Source: Lasioglossum baleicum
Taxonomy: Eukaryota > Arthropoda > Insecta > Hymenoptera > Halictidae
Direction of reading: 5' to 3'
DNA: 64,000 nucleotides
Assembly (NCBI RefSeq): GCF_051020765.1
Contig: NW_027469307.1
Location: 163,879 to 227,878, forward strand
Shown here: positions 1 to 15,300 of the stretch, in pieces
Layout: each line of letters starts with the position of its first letter
Position numbering within the stretch: position 1 is the stretch's first letter
The notes under the pieces: model-generated
The model's input: only the letters and a program-made list of their open reading frames with translations
Told to the model about the DNA's origin: nothing
Database searches by the model: none
Position numbers and translations under genes: made by a program

Positions 1-3000
1 CATAACGCATAACGCATAACGCATAACGCATAACGCATAACGCATAACGCATAACGCATAACGCATAACGCATAACGCATAACGCATAACGCATAACGCA
101 TAACGCATAACGCATAACGCATAACGCATATCGCATAACGCATAACGCTTAACGCATAACGCTTAACGCATAACGCATTACGCATAACGCATAACGCATA
201 ACGCATAACGCATAACGCATAACGCATAACGCATAACGCATAACGCATAACGCATAACGCATAACGCATAACGCATAACGCATAACGCATAACGCATAAC
301 GCATAACGCATAACGCATAACGCATAACGCATAACGCATAACGCATAACGCTTAACGCATAACGCCTAACGCATAACGCGTAACGCATAATGCATAACGC
401 ATAACGCTTAACGCATAGCCCATAACGCATAACGCATAACGCATCGCGCATAACGCATAACGGATAACGCATAACGCATAACGCATAACGCATAACGGAT
501 AACGCATAACGCATAACGCATAACGAATAACGCATAACGCATAACGCATAACCCATAACGCATAACGCATAACGCATAACGCATAACGGAAAACGCAAGA
601 CGCAAGACGCATAACGCATAACGCATAACGCATAACGCATAACGCATAACGCATAACGCATAACGCATAACGCATACCGCATAACGCATAACGCATAACG
701 CATAACGCATAACGCATAACGCATAACGCATAACGCATAACGCATAACGCATAACGCATAACGCATAACGCATAACGGATAACGCATAACGCATAACGCA
801 TAACGAATAACGCATAACGCATAACGCATAACCCATAACGCATAACGCATAACGCATAACGCATAACGCATAACGCATAACGCATAACGCATAACGCTTA
901 ACGCATAACGCCTAACGCATAACGCGTAACGCATAATGCATAACGCATAACGCTTAACGCATAGCCCATAACGCATAACGCATAACGCATCGCGCATAAC
1001 GCATAACGGATAACGCATAACGCATAACGCATAACGCATAACGCATAACGGATAACGCATAACGCATAACGAATAACGCATAACGCATAACGCATAACCC
1101 ATAACGCATAACGCATAACGCATAACGCATAACGGAAAACGCAAGACGCATAACGCATAACGCATAACGCATAACGCATAACGCATAACGCATAACGCAT
1201 AACGAATAACGCATAACGCATAACGCATAACCCATAACGCATAACGCATAACGCATAACGCATAACGGAAAACGCAAGACGCATAACGCATAACGCATAA
1301 CGCATAACGCATAACGCATAACGCATAACGCATAACGCATAACGCATAACGCATAACGCATAACGCATAACGCATGACGCATAACGCATAACGCATAACG
1401 CATAACGCATAACGGATAACGCATAACGCGTAACGCATAACGCATAACGCATAACGCATAACGGATAACGCATAACGCATAACGCATAACGAATAACGCA
1501 TAACGCGTAACCCATAACGCATAACGCATAACGCATAACGCATAACGCATAACGGAAAACGCAAGACGCATAACGCATAACGCATAACGCATAACGCATA
1601 ACGCATAACGCATAACGCATAACGCATAACGCATAACGCATAACGCATAACGGAAAACGCAAGACGCATAACGCATAACGCATAACGCATAACGCATAAC
1701 GCATAACGCATAACGCATAACGCATAACGCATAACGCATAACGCATAACGCATAACGCATAACGCATAACGCTTAACGCATAACGCATAACGCATAACGC
1801 ATGACGCATAACGCATAACGCATAACGCATAACGCATAACGCATAACGCATAACGCATAACGCATAACGCATAACGCATAACGCATAACGCATAACGCAT
1901 AACGCATAACGCATAACGCATAACGCTTAACGCATAACGCATAACGCATAACGCATAACGCATAACGCATAACGCATAACGCATAACGCATACCGCATAA
2001 CGCATAACGCATAACGCATAACGCATAACGCATGACGCATAACGCATAACGCATAACGCATAACGCATAACGGATAACGCATAACGCATAACGCATAACG
2101 CATAACGCATAACGCATAACGGATAACGCATAACGCATAACGCATAACGAATAACGCATAACGCATAACGCATAACCCATAACGCATAACGCATAACGCA
2201 TAACGCATAACGGAAAACGCAAGACGCAAGACGCATAACGCATAACGCATAACGCATAACGCATAACGCATAACGCATAACGCATAACGCATAACGCATA
2301 ACGCATAACGCATAACGCATACCGCATAACGCATAACGCATAACGCATAACGCATAACGCATAACGCATAACGCATAACGCATAACGCATAACGCATAAC
2401 GCATAACGCATAACGCATAACGCATAACGCATAACGCATAACGCATAACGCATAACGCATAACGCATAACGCATAACGCATAACGCATAACGCATAACGC
2501 ATAACGCATAACGCATAACGCATAACGCATACCGCATAACGCATAACGCATAACGCATAACGCATAACGCATGACGCATAACGCATAACGCATAACGCAT
2601 AACGCATAACGGATAACGCATAACGCATAACGCATAACGCATAACGCATAACGCATAACGGATAACGCATAACGCATAACGCATAACGAATAACGCATAA
2701 CGCATAACGCATAACCCATAACGCATAACGCATAACGCATAACGCATAACGGAAAACGCAAGACGCAAGACGCATAACGCATAACGCATAACGCATAACG
2801 CATAACGCATAACGCATAACGCATAACGCATAACGCATACCGCATAACGCATAACGCATAACGCATAACGCATAACGCATAACGCATAACGCATAACGCA
2901 TAACGCATAACGCATAACGCATAACGCATAACGCATAACGCATAACGCATAACGCATAACGCATAACGCATAACGCATAACGCATAACGCATAACGCATA

Positions 3001-6000
3001 ACGCATAACGCATAACGCATAACGCATAACGCATAACGCATAACGCATAACGCATAACGCATAACGCATAACGCATAACGCATAACGCATAACGCATAAC
3101 GCATAACGCATAACGCATAACGCATAACGCATAACGCATAACGCATATCGCATAACGCATAACGCTTAACGCATAACGCTTAACGCATAACGCATTACGC
3201 ATAACGCATAACGCATAACGGATAACGCATAACGCATAACGCATAACGCATAACGCATAACGCATAACGCATAACGCATAACGCATAACGCATAACGCAT
3301 AACGCATAACGCATAACGCATAACGCATAACGCATAACGCATAACGCATAACGCATAACGCATAACGCATAACGCATAACGCATAACGCATAACGCATAA
3401 CGCATAACGCATAACGCATAACGCATAACGCATAACGCATAACGCATAACGCATGACGCATAACGCATAACGCATAACGCATAACGCATAACGGATAACG
3501 CATAACGCTTAACGCATAACGCATAACGCATAACGCATAACGCATAACGCATAACGCATAACGGATAACGCATAACGCTTAACGCATAACGCATAACGCA
3601 TAACGCATAACGCATAACGCATAACGCATAACGCATAACGCATAACGCATAACGCATAACGCATAACGCATACCGCATAACGCATAACGCATAACGCATA
3701 ACGCATAACGCATGACGCATAACGCATAACGCATAACGCATAACGCATAACGGATAACGCATAACGCATAACGCATAACGCATAACGCATAACGCATAAC
3801 GGATAACGCATAACGCATAACGCATAACGAATAACGCATAACGCGTAACCCATAACGCATAACGCATAACGCATAACGCATAACGGAAAACGCAAGACGC
3901 ATAACGCATAACGCATAACGCATAACGCATAACGCATAACGCATAACGCATAACGCATAACGCATAACGCATAACGCATAACGGAAAACGCAAGACGCAT
4001 AACGCATAACGCATAACGCATAACGCATAACGCATAACGCATAACGCATAACGCATAACGCATAACGCATAACGCATAACGCATAACGCATAACGCATAA
4101 CGCATAACGCTTAACGCATAACGCATAACGCATAACGCATGACGCATAACGCATAACGCATAACGCATAACGCATAACGCATAACGCATAACGCATAACG
4201 CATAACGCATAACGCATAACGCATAACGCATAACGCATAACGCATAACGCATAACGCATAACGCTTAACGCATAACGCATAACGCATAACGCATAACGCA
4301 TAACGCATAACGCATAACGCATAACGCATACCGCATAACGCATAACGCATAACGCATAACGCATAACGCATGACGCATAACGCATAACGCATAACGCATA
4401 ACGGATAACGCATAACGCATAACGCATAACGCATAACGCATAACGCATAACGCATAACGGATAACGCATAACGCATAACGCATAACGAATAACGCATAAC
4501 GCATAACGCATAACGCATAACGCATAACGCATAACGCATAACGCATAACGGAAAACGCAAGACGCAAGACGCATAACGCATAACGCATAACGCATAACGC
4601 ATAACGCATAACGCATAACGCATAACGCATAACGCATAACGCATAACGCATAACGCATAACGCATAACGCATAACGCATAACGCATAACGCATAACGCAT
4701 AACGCATAACGCATAACGCATAACGCATAACGCATAACGCATAACGCATAACGCATAACGCATAACGCATAACGCATAACGCATAACGCATAACGCATAA
4801 CGCATAACGCATAACGCATAACGCATAACGCATAACGCATAACGCATAACGCATAACGCATAACGCATAACGCATAACGCATAACGCATAACGCATACCG
4901 CATAACGCATAACGCATAACGCATAACGCATAACGCATAACGCATAACGCATATCGCATAACGCATAACGCTTAACGCATAACGCTTAACGCATAACGCA
5001 TTACGCATAACGCATAACGCATAACGGATAACGCATAACGCATAACGCATAACGCATAACGCATAACGCATAACGCATAACGCATAACGCATAACGCATA
5101 ACGCATAACGCATAACGCATAACGCATAACGCATAACGCATAACGCATAACGCATAACGCATAACGCATAACGCATAACGCATAACGCATAACGCATAAC
5201 GCATAACGCATAACGCATAACGCATAACGCATAACGCATAACGCTTAACGCATAACGCCTAACGCATAACGCGTAACGCATAATGCATAACGCATAACGC
5301 TTAACGCATAGCCCATAACGCATAACGCATAACGCATCGCGCATAACGCATAACGGATAACGCATAACGCATAACGCATAACGCATAACGCATAACGGAT
5401 AACGCATAACGCATAACGAATAACGCATAACGCATAACGCATAACCCATAACGCATAACGCATAACGCATAACGCATAACGGAAAACGCAAGACGCATAA
5501 CGCATAACGCATAACGCATAACGCATAACGCATAACGCATAACGCATAACGCATAACGAATAACGCATAACGCATAACGCATAACCCATAACGCATAACG
5601 CATAACGCATAACGCATAACGGAAAACGCAAGACGCATAACGCATAACGCATAACGCATAACGCATAACGCATAACGCATAACGCATAACGCATAGCTCA
5701 TAACGCATAACGCATAACGCATAGCGCATAACGCATAACGCATAACGCATAACGCATAACGCATAACGCATAACGCATAACGCATAACGCATAACGCATA
5801 ACACATATCGCATAACGCATAACGCATAACGCTTAACGCATAACGCATAACGCATAACGCATAACGCATAACGCATAACGCATAACGCATAACGCATAAC
5901 GCATGACGCATAACGCATAACGCATAACGCATAACGCATAACGGATAACGCATAACGCATAACGCATAACGCATAACGCATAACGCATAACGCATAACGC

Positions 6001-6482
6001 ATAACGCATAACGCATAACGCATAACGCATAACGCATAACGCATACCGCATAACGCATAACGCATAACGCATAACGCATAACGCATGACGCATAACGCAT
6101 AACGCATAACGCATAACGCATAACGGATAACGCATAACGCATAACGCATAACGCATAACGCATAACGCATAACGGATAACGCATAACGCATAACGCATAA
6201 CGAATAACGCATAACGCATAACGCATAACCCATAACGCATAACGCATAACGCATAACGCATAACGGAAAACGCAAGACGCATAACGCATAACGCATAACG
6301 CATAACGCATAACGCATAACGGAAAACGCAAGACGCATAACGCATAACGCATAACGCATAACGCATAACGCATAACGCATAACGCATAACGCATAACGCA
6401 TAACGCATAACGCATAACGCATAACGCTTAACGCATAACGCATAACGCATAACGCATGACGCATAACACATAACGCATAACG
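1..6482. repeat. Array domain A: GAAAACG/CAAGACG subfamily
   Basis: This stretch is distinguished by the unit pair GAAAACG then CAAGACG, sometimes with a second CAAGACG. The pair starts at 589, 1135, 1268, 1555, 1653, 2213, 2752, 3886, 3984, 4551, 5482, 5622, 6266 and 6322, and I find no copy after that. In most copies an AATAACG unit lies exactly 63 bp (nine units) upstream, for example at 526, 1072, 1205, 1492, 2150, 2689, 4488, 5419, 5559 and 6203; at 3886 the spacing is 56 bp. CATACCG, GATAACG and CATAACC also belong to this module. All landmarks keep the same 7-bp register, so copies moved in whole units. No gene or unique sequence is present. The domain continues off the left edge. Confidence 0.9.
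351..1442. repeat. Tandem pair of a 546-bp higher-order repeat in domain A
   Basis: Six landmarks recur at exactly 546 bp (78 units): CTTAACG 351/897, CCTAACG 365/911, CATAGCC 414/960, CATCGCG 442/988, AATAACG 526/1072 and GAAAACG 589/1135. The copies differ in that the first carries two CAAGACG units and the second one. A further copy of the left half, including CCTAACG, occurs at 5258. The outer limits are set by the spacing and are approximate on the right. Confidence 0.85.
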
Positions 6483-6496
6483 TTCAATGAAAAAGT
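6483..6496. other. In-register non-satellite doublet TTCAATG AAAAAGT
   Basis: These 14 bases are the only stretch in the window that does not resemble the unit. They are flanked directly by perfect CATAACG at 6476-6482 and 6497-6503. Their length is exactly two units, so the register is unchanged across them. They lie 161 bases after the start of the last GAAAACG pair, between the variant-rich domain A and a run of 67 pure units that starts at 6518. They could be two strongly decayed units or the remnant of an old junction; the sequence alone does not decide. Confidence 0.85.
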
Positions 6497-7259
6497 CATA
6501 ACGCATAACGGATAACGCATAACGCATAACGCATAACGCATAACGCATAACGCATAACGCATAACGCATAACGCATAACGCATAACGCATAACGCATAAC
6601 GCATAACGCATAACGCATAACGCATAACGCATAACGCATAACGCATAACGCATAACGCATAACGCATAACGCATAACGCATAACGCATAACGCATAACGC
6701 ATAACGCATAACGCATAACGCATAACGCATAACGCATAACGCATAACGCATAACGCATAACGCATAACGCATAACGCATAACGCATAACGCATAACGCAT
6801 AACGCATAACGCATAACGCATAACGCATAACGCATAACGCATAACGCATAACGCATAACGCATAACGCATAACGCATAACGCATAACGCATAACGCATAA
6901 CGCATAACGCATAACGCATAACGCATAACGCATAACGCATAACGCATAACGCATAACGCATAACGCATAACGCATAACGCATAACGCATGACGCATAACG
7001 CATAACGCATAACGCTTAACGCATAACGCATAACGCATAACGCATAACGCTTAACGCATAACGCATAACGCATAACGCATAACACATAATGCATAACGCA
7101 TAACGCTTCACGCATAGCCCATAACGCATAACGCATAACGCATCACGCATAACGCATAACGTATAACGCGTAACGCATAACGCATAACGAATAACGCATA
7201 ACGCGTAACGCATAACGCATAACGCATAACGCATAACGCATAACGCATAACGCATAACG

Positions 7260-7267
7260 CATTAACG
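7260..7267. other. Eight-base unit CATTAACG (one-base phase shift, copy 1)
   Basis: One T is added to the unit. Unit starts upstream are at position 1 modulo 7 (for example 176, 4999, 6497); downstream they are at 2 modulo 7 (7667). It is the first change of register in the window. Confidence 0.9.
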
Positions 7268-8996
7268 CATAACGCATAACGCATAACGCTTAACGCATAA
7301 CGCATAACGGATAACGCATAACGGATAACGCATAACGCATAACGCATAACGCATAACGCATAACGCATAACGCATAACGCATAACGCATAACGCATAACG
7401 CATAACGCATAACGCATAACGCATAACGCATAACGCATAACGCATAACGCATAACGCATAACGCATAACGCATAACGCATAACGCATAACGCATAACGCA
7501 TAACGCATAACGCATAACGCATAACGCATAACGCATAACGCATAACGCATAACGCATAACGCATAACGCATAACGCATAACGCATAACGCATAACGCATA
7601 ACGCATAACGCATAACGCATATCGCATAACGCATAACGCTTAACGCATAACGCTTAACGCATAACGCATTACGCATAACGCATAACGCATAACGGATAAC
7701 GCATGACGCATAACGCATAACGCATAACGCATAACGCATAACGCATAACGCATAACGCATAACGCATAACGCATAACGCATAACGCATAACGCATAACGC
7801 ATAACGCATAACGCATAACGCATAACGCATAACGCATAACGCATAACGCATAACGCATAACGCATAACGCATAACGCATAACGCATAACGCATAACGCAT
7901 AACGCATAACGCATAACGCATAACGCATAACGCATAACGCATAACGCATAACGCATATCGCATAACGCATAATGCTTAACGCATAACGCTTAACGCATAA
8001 CGCATTACGCATAACGCATAACGCATAACGGATAACGCATAACGCATAACGCATAACGCATAACGCATAACGCATAACGCATAACGCATAACGCATAACG
8101 CATAACGCATAACGCATAACGCATAACGCATAACGCATAACGCATAACGCATAACGCATAACGCATAACGCATAACGCATAACGCATAACGCATAACGCA
8201 TAACGCATAACGCATAACGCATAACGCATAACGCATAACGCATAACGCATAACGCATAACGCATAACGCATAACGCATAACGCATAACGCATAACGCATA
8301 ACGCATAACGCATAACGCATAACGCATAACGCATAACGCATAACGCATAACGCATACCGCATAACGCATAACGCATAACGCATAACGCATAACGCATAAC
8401 GCATAACGCATAACGCATAACGCATAACGCATAACGCATAACGCATAACGCATAACGCATAACGCATAACGCATAACGCATAACGCATAACGCATAACGC
8501 ATAACGCATAACGCATAACGCATAACGCATAACGCATAACGCATAACGCATAACGCATAACGCATAACGCATAACGCATAACGCATAACGCATAACGCAT
8601 AACGCATAACGCATAACGCATAACGCATAACGCATAACGCATAACGCATAACGCATAACGCATAACGCATAACGCATAACGCATAACGCATAACGCATAA
8701 CGCATAACGCATAACGCATAACGCATAACGCATGACGCATAACGCATAACGCATAACGCTTAACGCATAACGCATAACGCATAACGCATAACGCTTAACG
8801 CATAACGCATAACGCATAACGCATAACACATAATGCATAACGCATAACGCTTCACGCATAGCCCATAACGCATAACGCATAACGCATCACGCATAACGCA
8901 TAACGTATAACGCGTAACGCATAACGCATAACGAATAACGCATAACGCGTAACGCATAACGCATAACGCATAACGCATAACGCATAACGCATAACG

Positions 8997-9004
8997 CATT
9001 AACG
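8997..9004. other. Eight-base unit CATTAACG (one-base phase shift, copy 2)
   Basis: The same inserted T in the same variant context as the copy at 7260. Unit starts move from 2 to 3 modulo 7 and stay there until 60,097, as checked at 9411, 20198, 33232, 44362, 54043, 55569 and 59020. The shared context shows that one insertion was copied by the segmental duplication. Confidence 0.9.
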
Positions 9005-9361
9005 CATAACGCATAACGCATAACGCTTAACGCATAACGCATAACGGATAACGCATAACGGATAACGCATAACGCATAACGCATAACGCATAACGCATAA
9101 CGCATAACGCATAACGCATAACGCATAACGCATAACGCATAACGCATAACGCATAACGCATAACGCATAACGCATAACGCATAACGCATAACGCATAACG
9201 CATAACGCATAACGCATAACGCATAACGCATAACGCATAACGCATAACGCATAACGCATAACGCATAACGCATAACGCATAACGCATAACGCATAACGCA
9301 TAACGCATAACGCATAACGCATAACGCATAACGCATAACGCATAACGCATAACGCATAACG

Positions 9362-12300
9362 CATATCGCATAACGCATAACGCTTAACGCATAACGCTTA
9401 ACGCATAACGCATTACGCATAACGCATAACGCATAACGGATAACGCATGACGCATAACGCATAACGCATAACGCATAACGCATAACGCATAACGCATAAC
9501 GCATAACGCATAACGCATAACGCATAACGCATAACGCATAACGCATAACGCATAACGCATAACGCATAACGCATAACGCATAACGCATAACGCATAACGC
9601 ATAACGCATAACGCACAACGCATAACGCATAACGCATAACGGATAACGCATAACGGATAACGCATAACGCATAACGTATAACGCATAACGCATAACGTAT
9701 AACGTATAACGCATAACGCATAACGCATAACGCATAACGCATAACGCATAACGCATAACGCATAACGCTTAACGCATAACGCATAACGCATAACGCATAA
9801 CGCATAACGCATAACGCTTAACGCATAACGCTTAACGCATAGCCCATAACGCATAGCCCATAAAGCATAACGCATAACGCATCGCGCATAACGCATAACG
9901 GATAACGCATAACGCATAACGCATAACGCATAACGGATAACGCATAACGCTTAACGCATAGCCCATAGCGCATAACGCATAACGCATAACGCATAACGCA
10001 TAACGCATAACGCATAACGCATAACGCATAACGCATAACGCATAACGCATAACGCATAACGCTTAACACATAACGCATAACGCATAACGCATAACGCATA
10101 ACGCATAATGCATAACGCATAACGCTTAACGCATAGCCCATAGCGCATAACGCATAACGCATAACGCATAACGCATAACGCATAACGCATAACGCATAAC
10201 GCATAACGCATAACGCATAACGCATAACGCATAACGCATAACGCATAACGCATAACGCATAACGCATAACGCATAACGCATAACGCATAACGCATAACGC
10301 ATAACGCATAACGCATAACGCATAACGCATAACGCATAACGCATAACGCATAACGCATAACGCATAACGCATAACGCATAACGCATAACGCATAACGCAT
10401 AACGCATAACGGATAACGCATAACGGATAACGCATAACGCATAACGTATAACGCATAACGCGTAACGTATAACGCGTAACGCATAACGCATAACGCATAA
10501 CGCATATCGCATAACGCATCACGCATAACGCTTAACGCATAACGCATAACGCATAACGCATAACGCATAACGCATAACGCATAACGCATAACGCATAACG
10601 CATAACGGATAACGCATAACGCATAACGCATATCGCATAACGCATAACGCATAACGCATAACGCATAACGCATAACGCATAACGCATAACGCATAACGCA
10701 TAACGCATAACGCATAACGCATAACGCATAACGCATAACGCATAACGCATAACGCATAACGGATAACGCATAACGGATAACGCATAACGCATAACGTATA
10801 ACGCATAACGCATAACGCATAACGCATAACGCATAACGCATAACGCATAACGCATAACGCATAACGCATAACGCATAACGCATAACGCATAACGCTTAAC
10901 GCATAACGCATAACGCATAACGCATAACGCATAATGCATAACGCATAACGCTTAACGCATAGCCCATAACGCATAGCCCATAACGCATAACGCATAACGC
11001 ATCGCGCATAACGCATAACGGATAACGCATAACGCATAACGCATAACGCATAACGCATAACGCATAACGCATAACGCATAACGCATAACGCATAACGCAT
11101 AACGCATAACGCATAACGCATAACGCATAACGCATAACGCATAACGCATAACGCATAACGCATAACGCATAACGCATAACGCATAACGCATAACGCACAA
11201 CGCATAACGCATAACGCATAACGGATAACGCATAACGGATAACGCATAACGCATAACGTATAACGCATAACGCATAACGTATAACGTATAACGCATAACG
11301 CATAACGCATAACGCATAACGCATAACGCATAACGCATAACGCATAACGCATAACGCTTAACGCATAACGCATAACGCATAACGCATAACGCATAACGCA
11401 TAACGCATAACGCATAACGCTTAACGCATAACGCTTAACGCATAGCCCATAACGCATAGCCCATAAAGCATAACGCATAACGCATCGCGCATAACGCATA
11501 ACGGATAACGCATAACGCATAACGCATAACGCATAACGGATAACGCATAACGCTTAACGCATAGCCCATAGCGCATAACGCATAACGCATAACGCATAAC
11601 GCATAACGCATAACGCATAACGCATAACGCATAACGCATAACGCATAACGCATAACGCATAACGCATAACGCTTAACACATAACGCATAACGCATAACGC
11701 ATAACGCATAACGCATAATGCATAACGCATAACGCTTAACGCATAGCCCATAGCGCATAACGCATAACGCATAACGCATAACGCATAACGCATAACGCAT
11801 AACGCATAACGCATAACGCATAACGCATAACGCATAACGCATAACGCATAACGCATAACGCATAACGCATAACGCATAACGCATAACGCATAACGCATAA
11901 CGCATAACGCATAACGCATAACGCATAACGCATAACGCATAACGCATAACGCATAACGCATATCGCATAACGCATAACGCTTAACGCATAACGCTTAACG
12001 CATAACGCATTACGCATAACGCATAACGCATAACGGATAACGCATGACGCATAACGCATAACGCATAACGCATAACGCATAACGCATAACGCATAACGCA
12101 TAACGCATAACGCATAACGCATAACGCATAACGCATAACGCATAACGCATAACGCATAACGCATAACGCATAACGCATAACGCATAACGCATAACGCATA
12201 ACGCATAACGCATAACGCATAACGCATAACGCATAACGCATAACGCATAACGCATAACGCATAACGCATAACGCATAACGCATAACGCATAACGCATAAC

Positions 12301-15300
12301 GCATAACGCATAACGCATAACGCATAACGCATAACGCATAACGCATAACGCATAACGCATAACGCATAACGCATAACGCATAACGCATAACGCATAACGC
12401 ATAACGCATAACGCATAACGCATAACGCATAACGCATAACGCATAACGCATAACGCATAACGCATAACGCATAACGCACAACGCACAACGCATAACGCAT
12501 AACGGATAACGCATAACGGATAACGCATAACGCATAACGTATAACGCATAACGCATAACGCATAACGTATAACGCATAACGCATAACGCATAACGCATAA
12601 CGCATAACGCATAACGCATAACGCATAACGCTTAACGCATAACGCATAACGCATAACGCATAACGCATAACGCATAACGCTTAACGCATAACGCTTAACG
12701 CATAGCCCATAACGCATAGCCCATAAAGCATAACGCATAACGCATCGCGCATAACGCATAACGGATAACGCATAACGCATAACGCATAACGCATAACGGA
12801 TAACGCATAACGCTTAACGCATAGCCCATAGCGCATAACGCATAACGCATAACGCATAACGCATAACGCATAACGCATAACGCATAACGCATAACGCATA
12901 ACGCATAACGCATAACGCATAACGCATAACGCATAACGCATAACGCATAACGCATAACGCATAACGCATAACGCATAACGCTGAACACATAACGCATAAC
13001 GCATAACGCATAACGCATAACGTATAATGCATAACGCATAACGCTTAACGCATAGCCCATAGCGCATAACGCATAACGCATAACGCATAACGCATAACGC
13101 ATAACGCATAACGCATAACGCATAACGCATAACGCATAACGCATAACGCATAACCCATAACGCATAACGCATAACGCATAACGCATAACGCTTAACGCAT
13201 AACGCATAACGCATAACGCATAACGCATAACGCATAACGCATAACGCTTAACGCATAGCCCATAACGCATAACGCATAACGCATAACGCATAACGCATAA
13301 CGCATAACGCATAACGCATAACGCATAACGCATAACGCATAACGCATAACGCATAACGCATAACGCATAACGCATAACGCATAACGCATAACGCATAACG
13401 CATAACGCATAACGCATAACGCATAACGCATAACGCATAACGCATAACGCATAACGCATAACGCATAACGCATAACGCATAACGCATAACGCATAACGCA
13501 TAACGCATAACGCATAACGCATAACGCATAACGCATAACGCATAACGCATAACGCATAACGCATAACGCATAACGCATAACGCATAACGCATAACGCATA
13601 ACGCATAACGCATAACGCATAACGCATAACGCATAACGCATAACGCATAACGCATAACGCATAACGCATAACGCATAACGCATAACGCATAACGCATAAC
13701 GCATAACGCATAACGCATAACGCATAACGCATAACGCATAACGCATAACGCATAACGCATAACGCATAACGCATAACGCATAACGCATAACGCATAACGC
13801 ATAACGCATATCGCATAACGCATAACGCTTAACGCATAACGCTTAACGCATAACGCATTACGCATAACGCATAACGCATAACGGATAACGCATGACGCAT
13901 AACGCATAACGCATAACGCATAACGCATAACGCATAACGCATAACGCATAACGCATAACGCATAACGCATAACGCATAACGCATAACGCATAACGCATAA
14001 CGCATAACGCATAACGCATAACGCATAACGCATAACGCATAACGCATAACGCATAACGCATAACGCATAACGCATAACGCATAACGCACAACGCATAACG
14101 CATAACGCATAACGGATAACGCATAACGGATAACGCATAACGCATAACGTATAACGCATAACGCATAACGTATAACGTATAACGCATAACGCATAACGCA
14201 TAACGCATAACGCATAACGCATAACGCATAACGCATAACGCTTAACGCATAACGCATAACGCATAACGCATAACGCATAACGCATAACGCTTAACGCATA
14301 ACGCTTAACGCATAGCCCATAACGCATAGCCCATAAAGCATAACGCATAACGCATCGCGCATAACGCATAACGGATAACGCATAACGCATAACGCATAAC
14401 GCATAACGGATAACGCATAACGCTTAACGCATAGCCCATAGCGCATAACGCATAACGCATAACGCATAACGCATAACGCATAACGCATAACGCATAACGC
14501 ATAACGCATAACGCATAACGCATAACGCTTAACACATAACGCATAACGCATAACGCATAACGCATAACGCATAATGCATAACGCATAACGCTTAACGCAT
14601 AGCCCATAGCGCATAACGCATAACGCATAACGCATAACGCATAACGCATAACGCATAACGCATAACGCATAACGCATAACGCATAACGCATAACGCATAA
14701 CGCATAACGCATAACGCATAACGCATAACGCATAACGCATAACGCATAACGCATAACGCATAACGCATAACGCATAACGCATAACGCATAACGCATAACG
14801 CATAACGCATAACGCATAACGCATAACGCATAACGCATAACGCATAACGCATAACGCATAACGCATAACGCATAACGCATAACGGATAACGCATAACGGA
14901 TAACGCATAACGCATAACGTATAACGCATAACGCGTAACGTATAACGCGTAACGCATAACGCATAACGCATAACGCATATCGCATAACGCATCACGCATA
15001 ACGCTTAACGCATAACGCATAACGCATAACGCATAACGCATAACGCATAACGCATAAGGCATAACGCATAACGCATAACGGATAACGCATAACGCATAAC
15101 GCATATCGCATAACGCATAACGCATAACGCATAACGCATAACGCATAACGCATAACGCATAACGCATAACGCATAACGCATAACGCATAACGCATAACGC
15201 ATAACGCATAACGCATAACGGATAACGCATAACGGATAACGCATAACGCATAACGTATAACGCATAACGCATAACGCATAACGCATAACGCATAACGCAT

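Larger units (their letters stand above)
6497..9361. repeat. Array domain B: mostly pure units with a 1.74-kb duplication
   Basis: Long perfect runs (for example 6518-6986, 67 units) alternate with two near-identical variant clusters. Domain A markers are absent. CATTACG units with their usual companions (CATATCG upstream, two CTTAACG between) fall at 7667 and 8003, 336 bp apart. The 7-bp register advances by one base at 7260-7267 and again at 8997-9004, the only such shifts before 60 kb. No gene or unique sequence is seen. Confidence 0.85.
6987..9440. repeat. 1,743-1,744-bp segmental duplication within domain B
   Basis: A variant cluster beginning with CATGACG at 6987 recurs at 8731, an offset of 1,744 bp. 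CATAACA next to CATAATG recurs from 7083 to 8827 with the same offset, followed in both copies by CTTCACG, CATAGCC, CATCACG, CGTATAAC-type, AATAACG and CGTAACG variants in the same order. The eight-base unit recurs at an offset of 1,737 because the second copy has one unit fewer between CGTAACG and it. The block of CATATCG, two CTTAACG, CATTACG, GATAACG and CATGACG then follows in each copy, near 7620-7700 and 9362-9440. Confidence 0.85.

Noticed and set aside
149..3475. Open frame of 1,108 codons on the minus strand, and about 200 similar ones up to 1,128 codons (57629-61015).
   Set aside because: All are translations of the 7-bp unit (MRYALCV repeated), in all three frames at once, ending wherever a CTTAACG unit supplies TAA. 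No codon bias, domain, ribosome site or non-repeat residue block supports a gene.
6483..6496. Transposon remnant or target-site duplication around the odd 14 bases.
   Set aside because: The flanks are the satellite itself, so a target-site duplication cannot be recognised, and 14 bases are too few to assign to any element.
9838..9900. Protein-binding site such as a centromere box within the CATAGCC-CATAAAG-CATCGCG cluster.
   Set aside because: The cluster recurs, but it matches no binding motif I can name, including the CENP-B box, and its recurrence is explained by the higher-order duplications.
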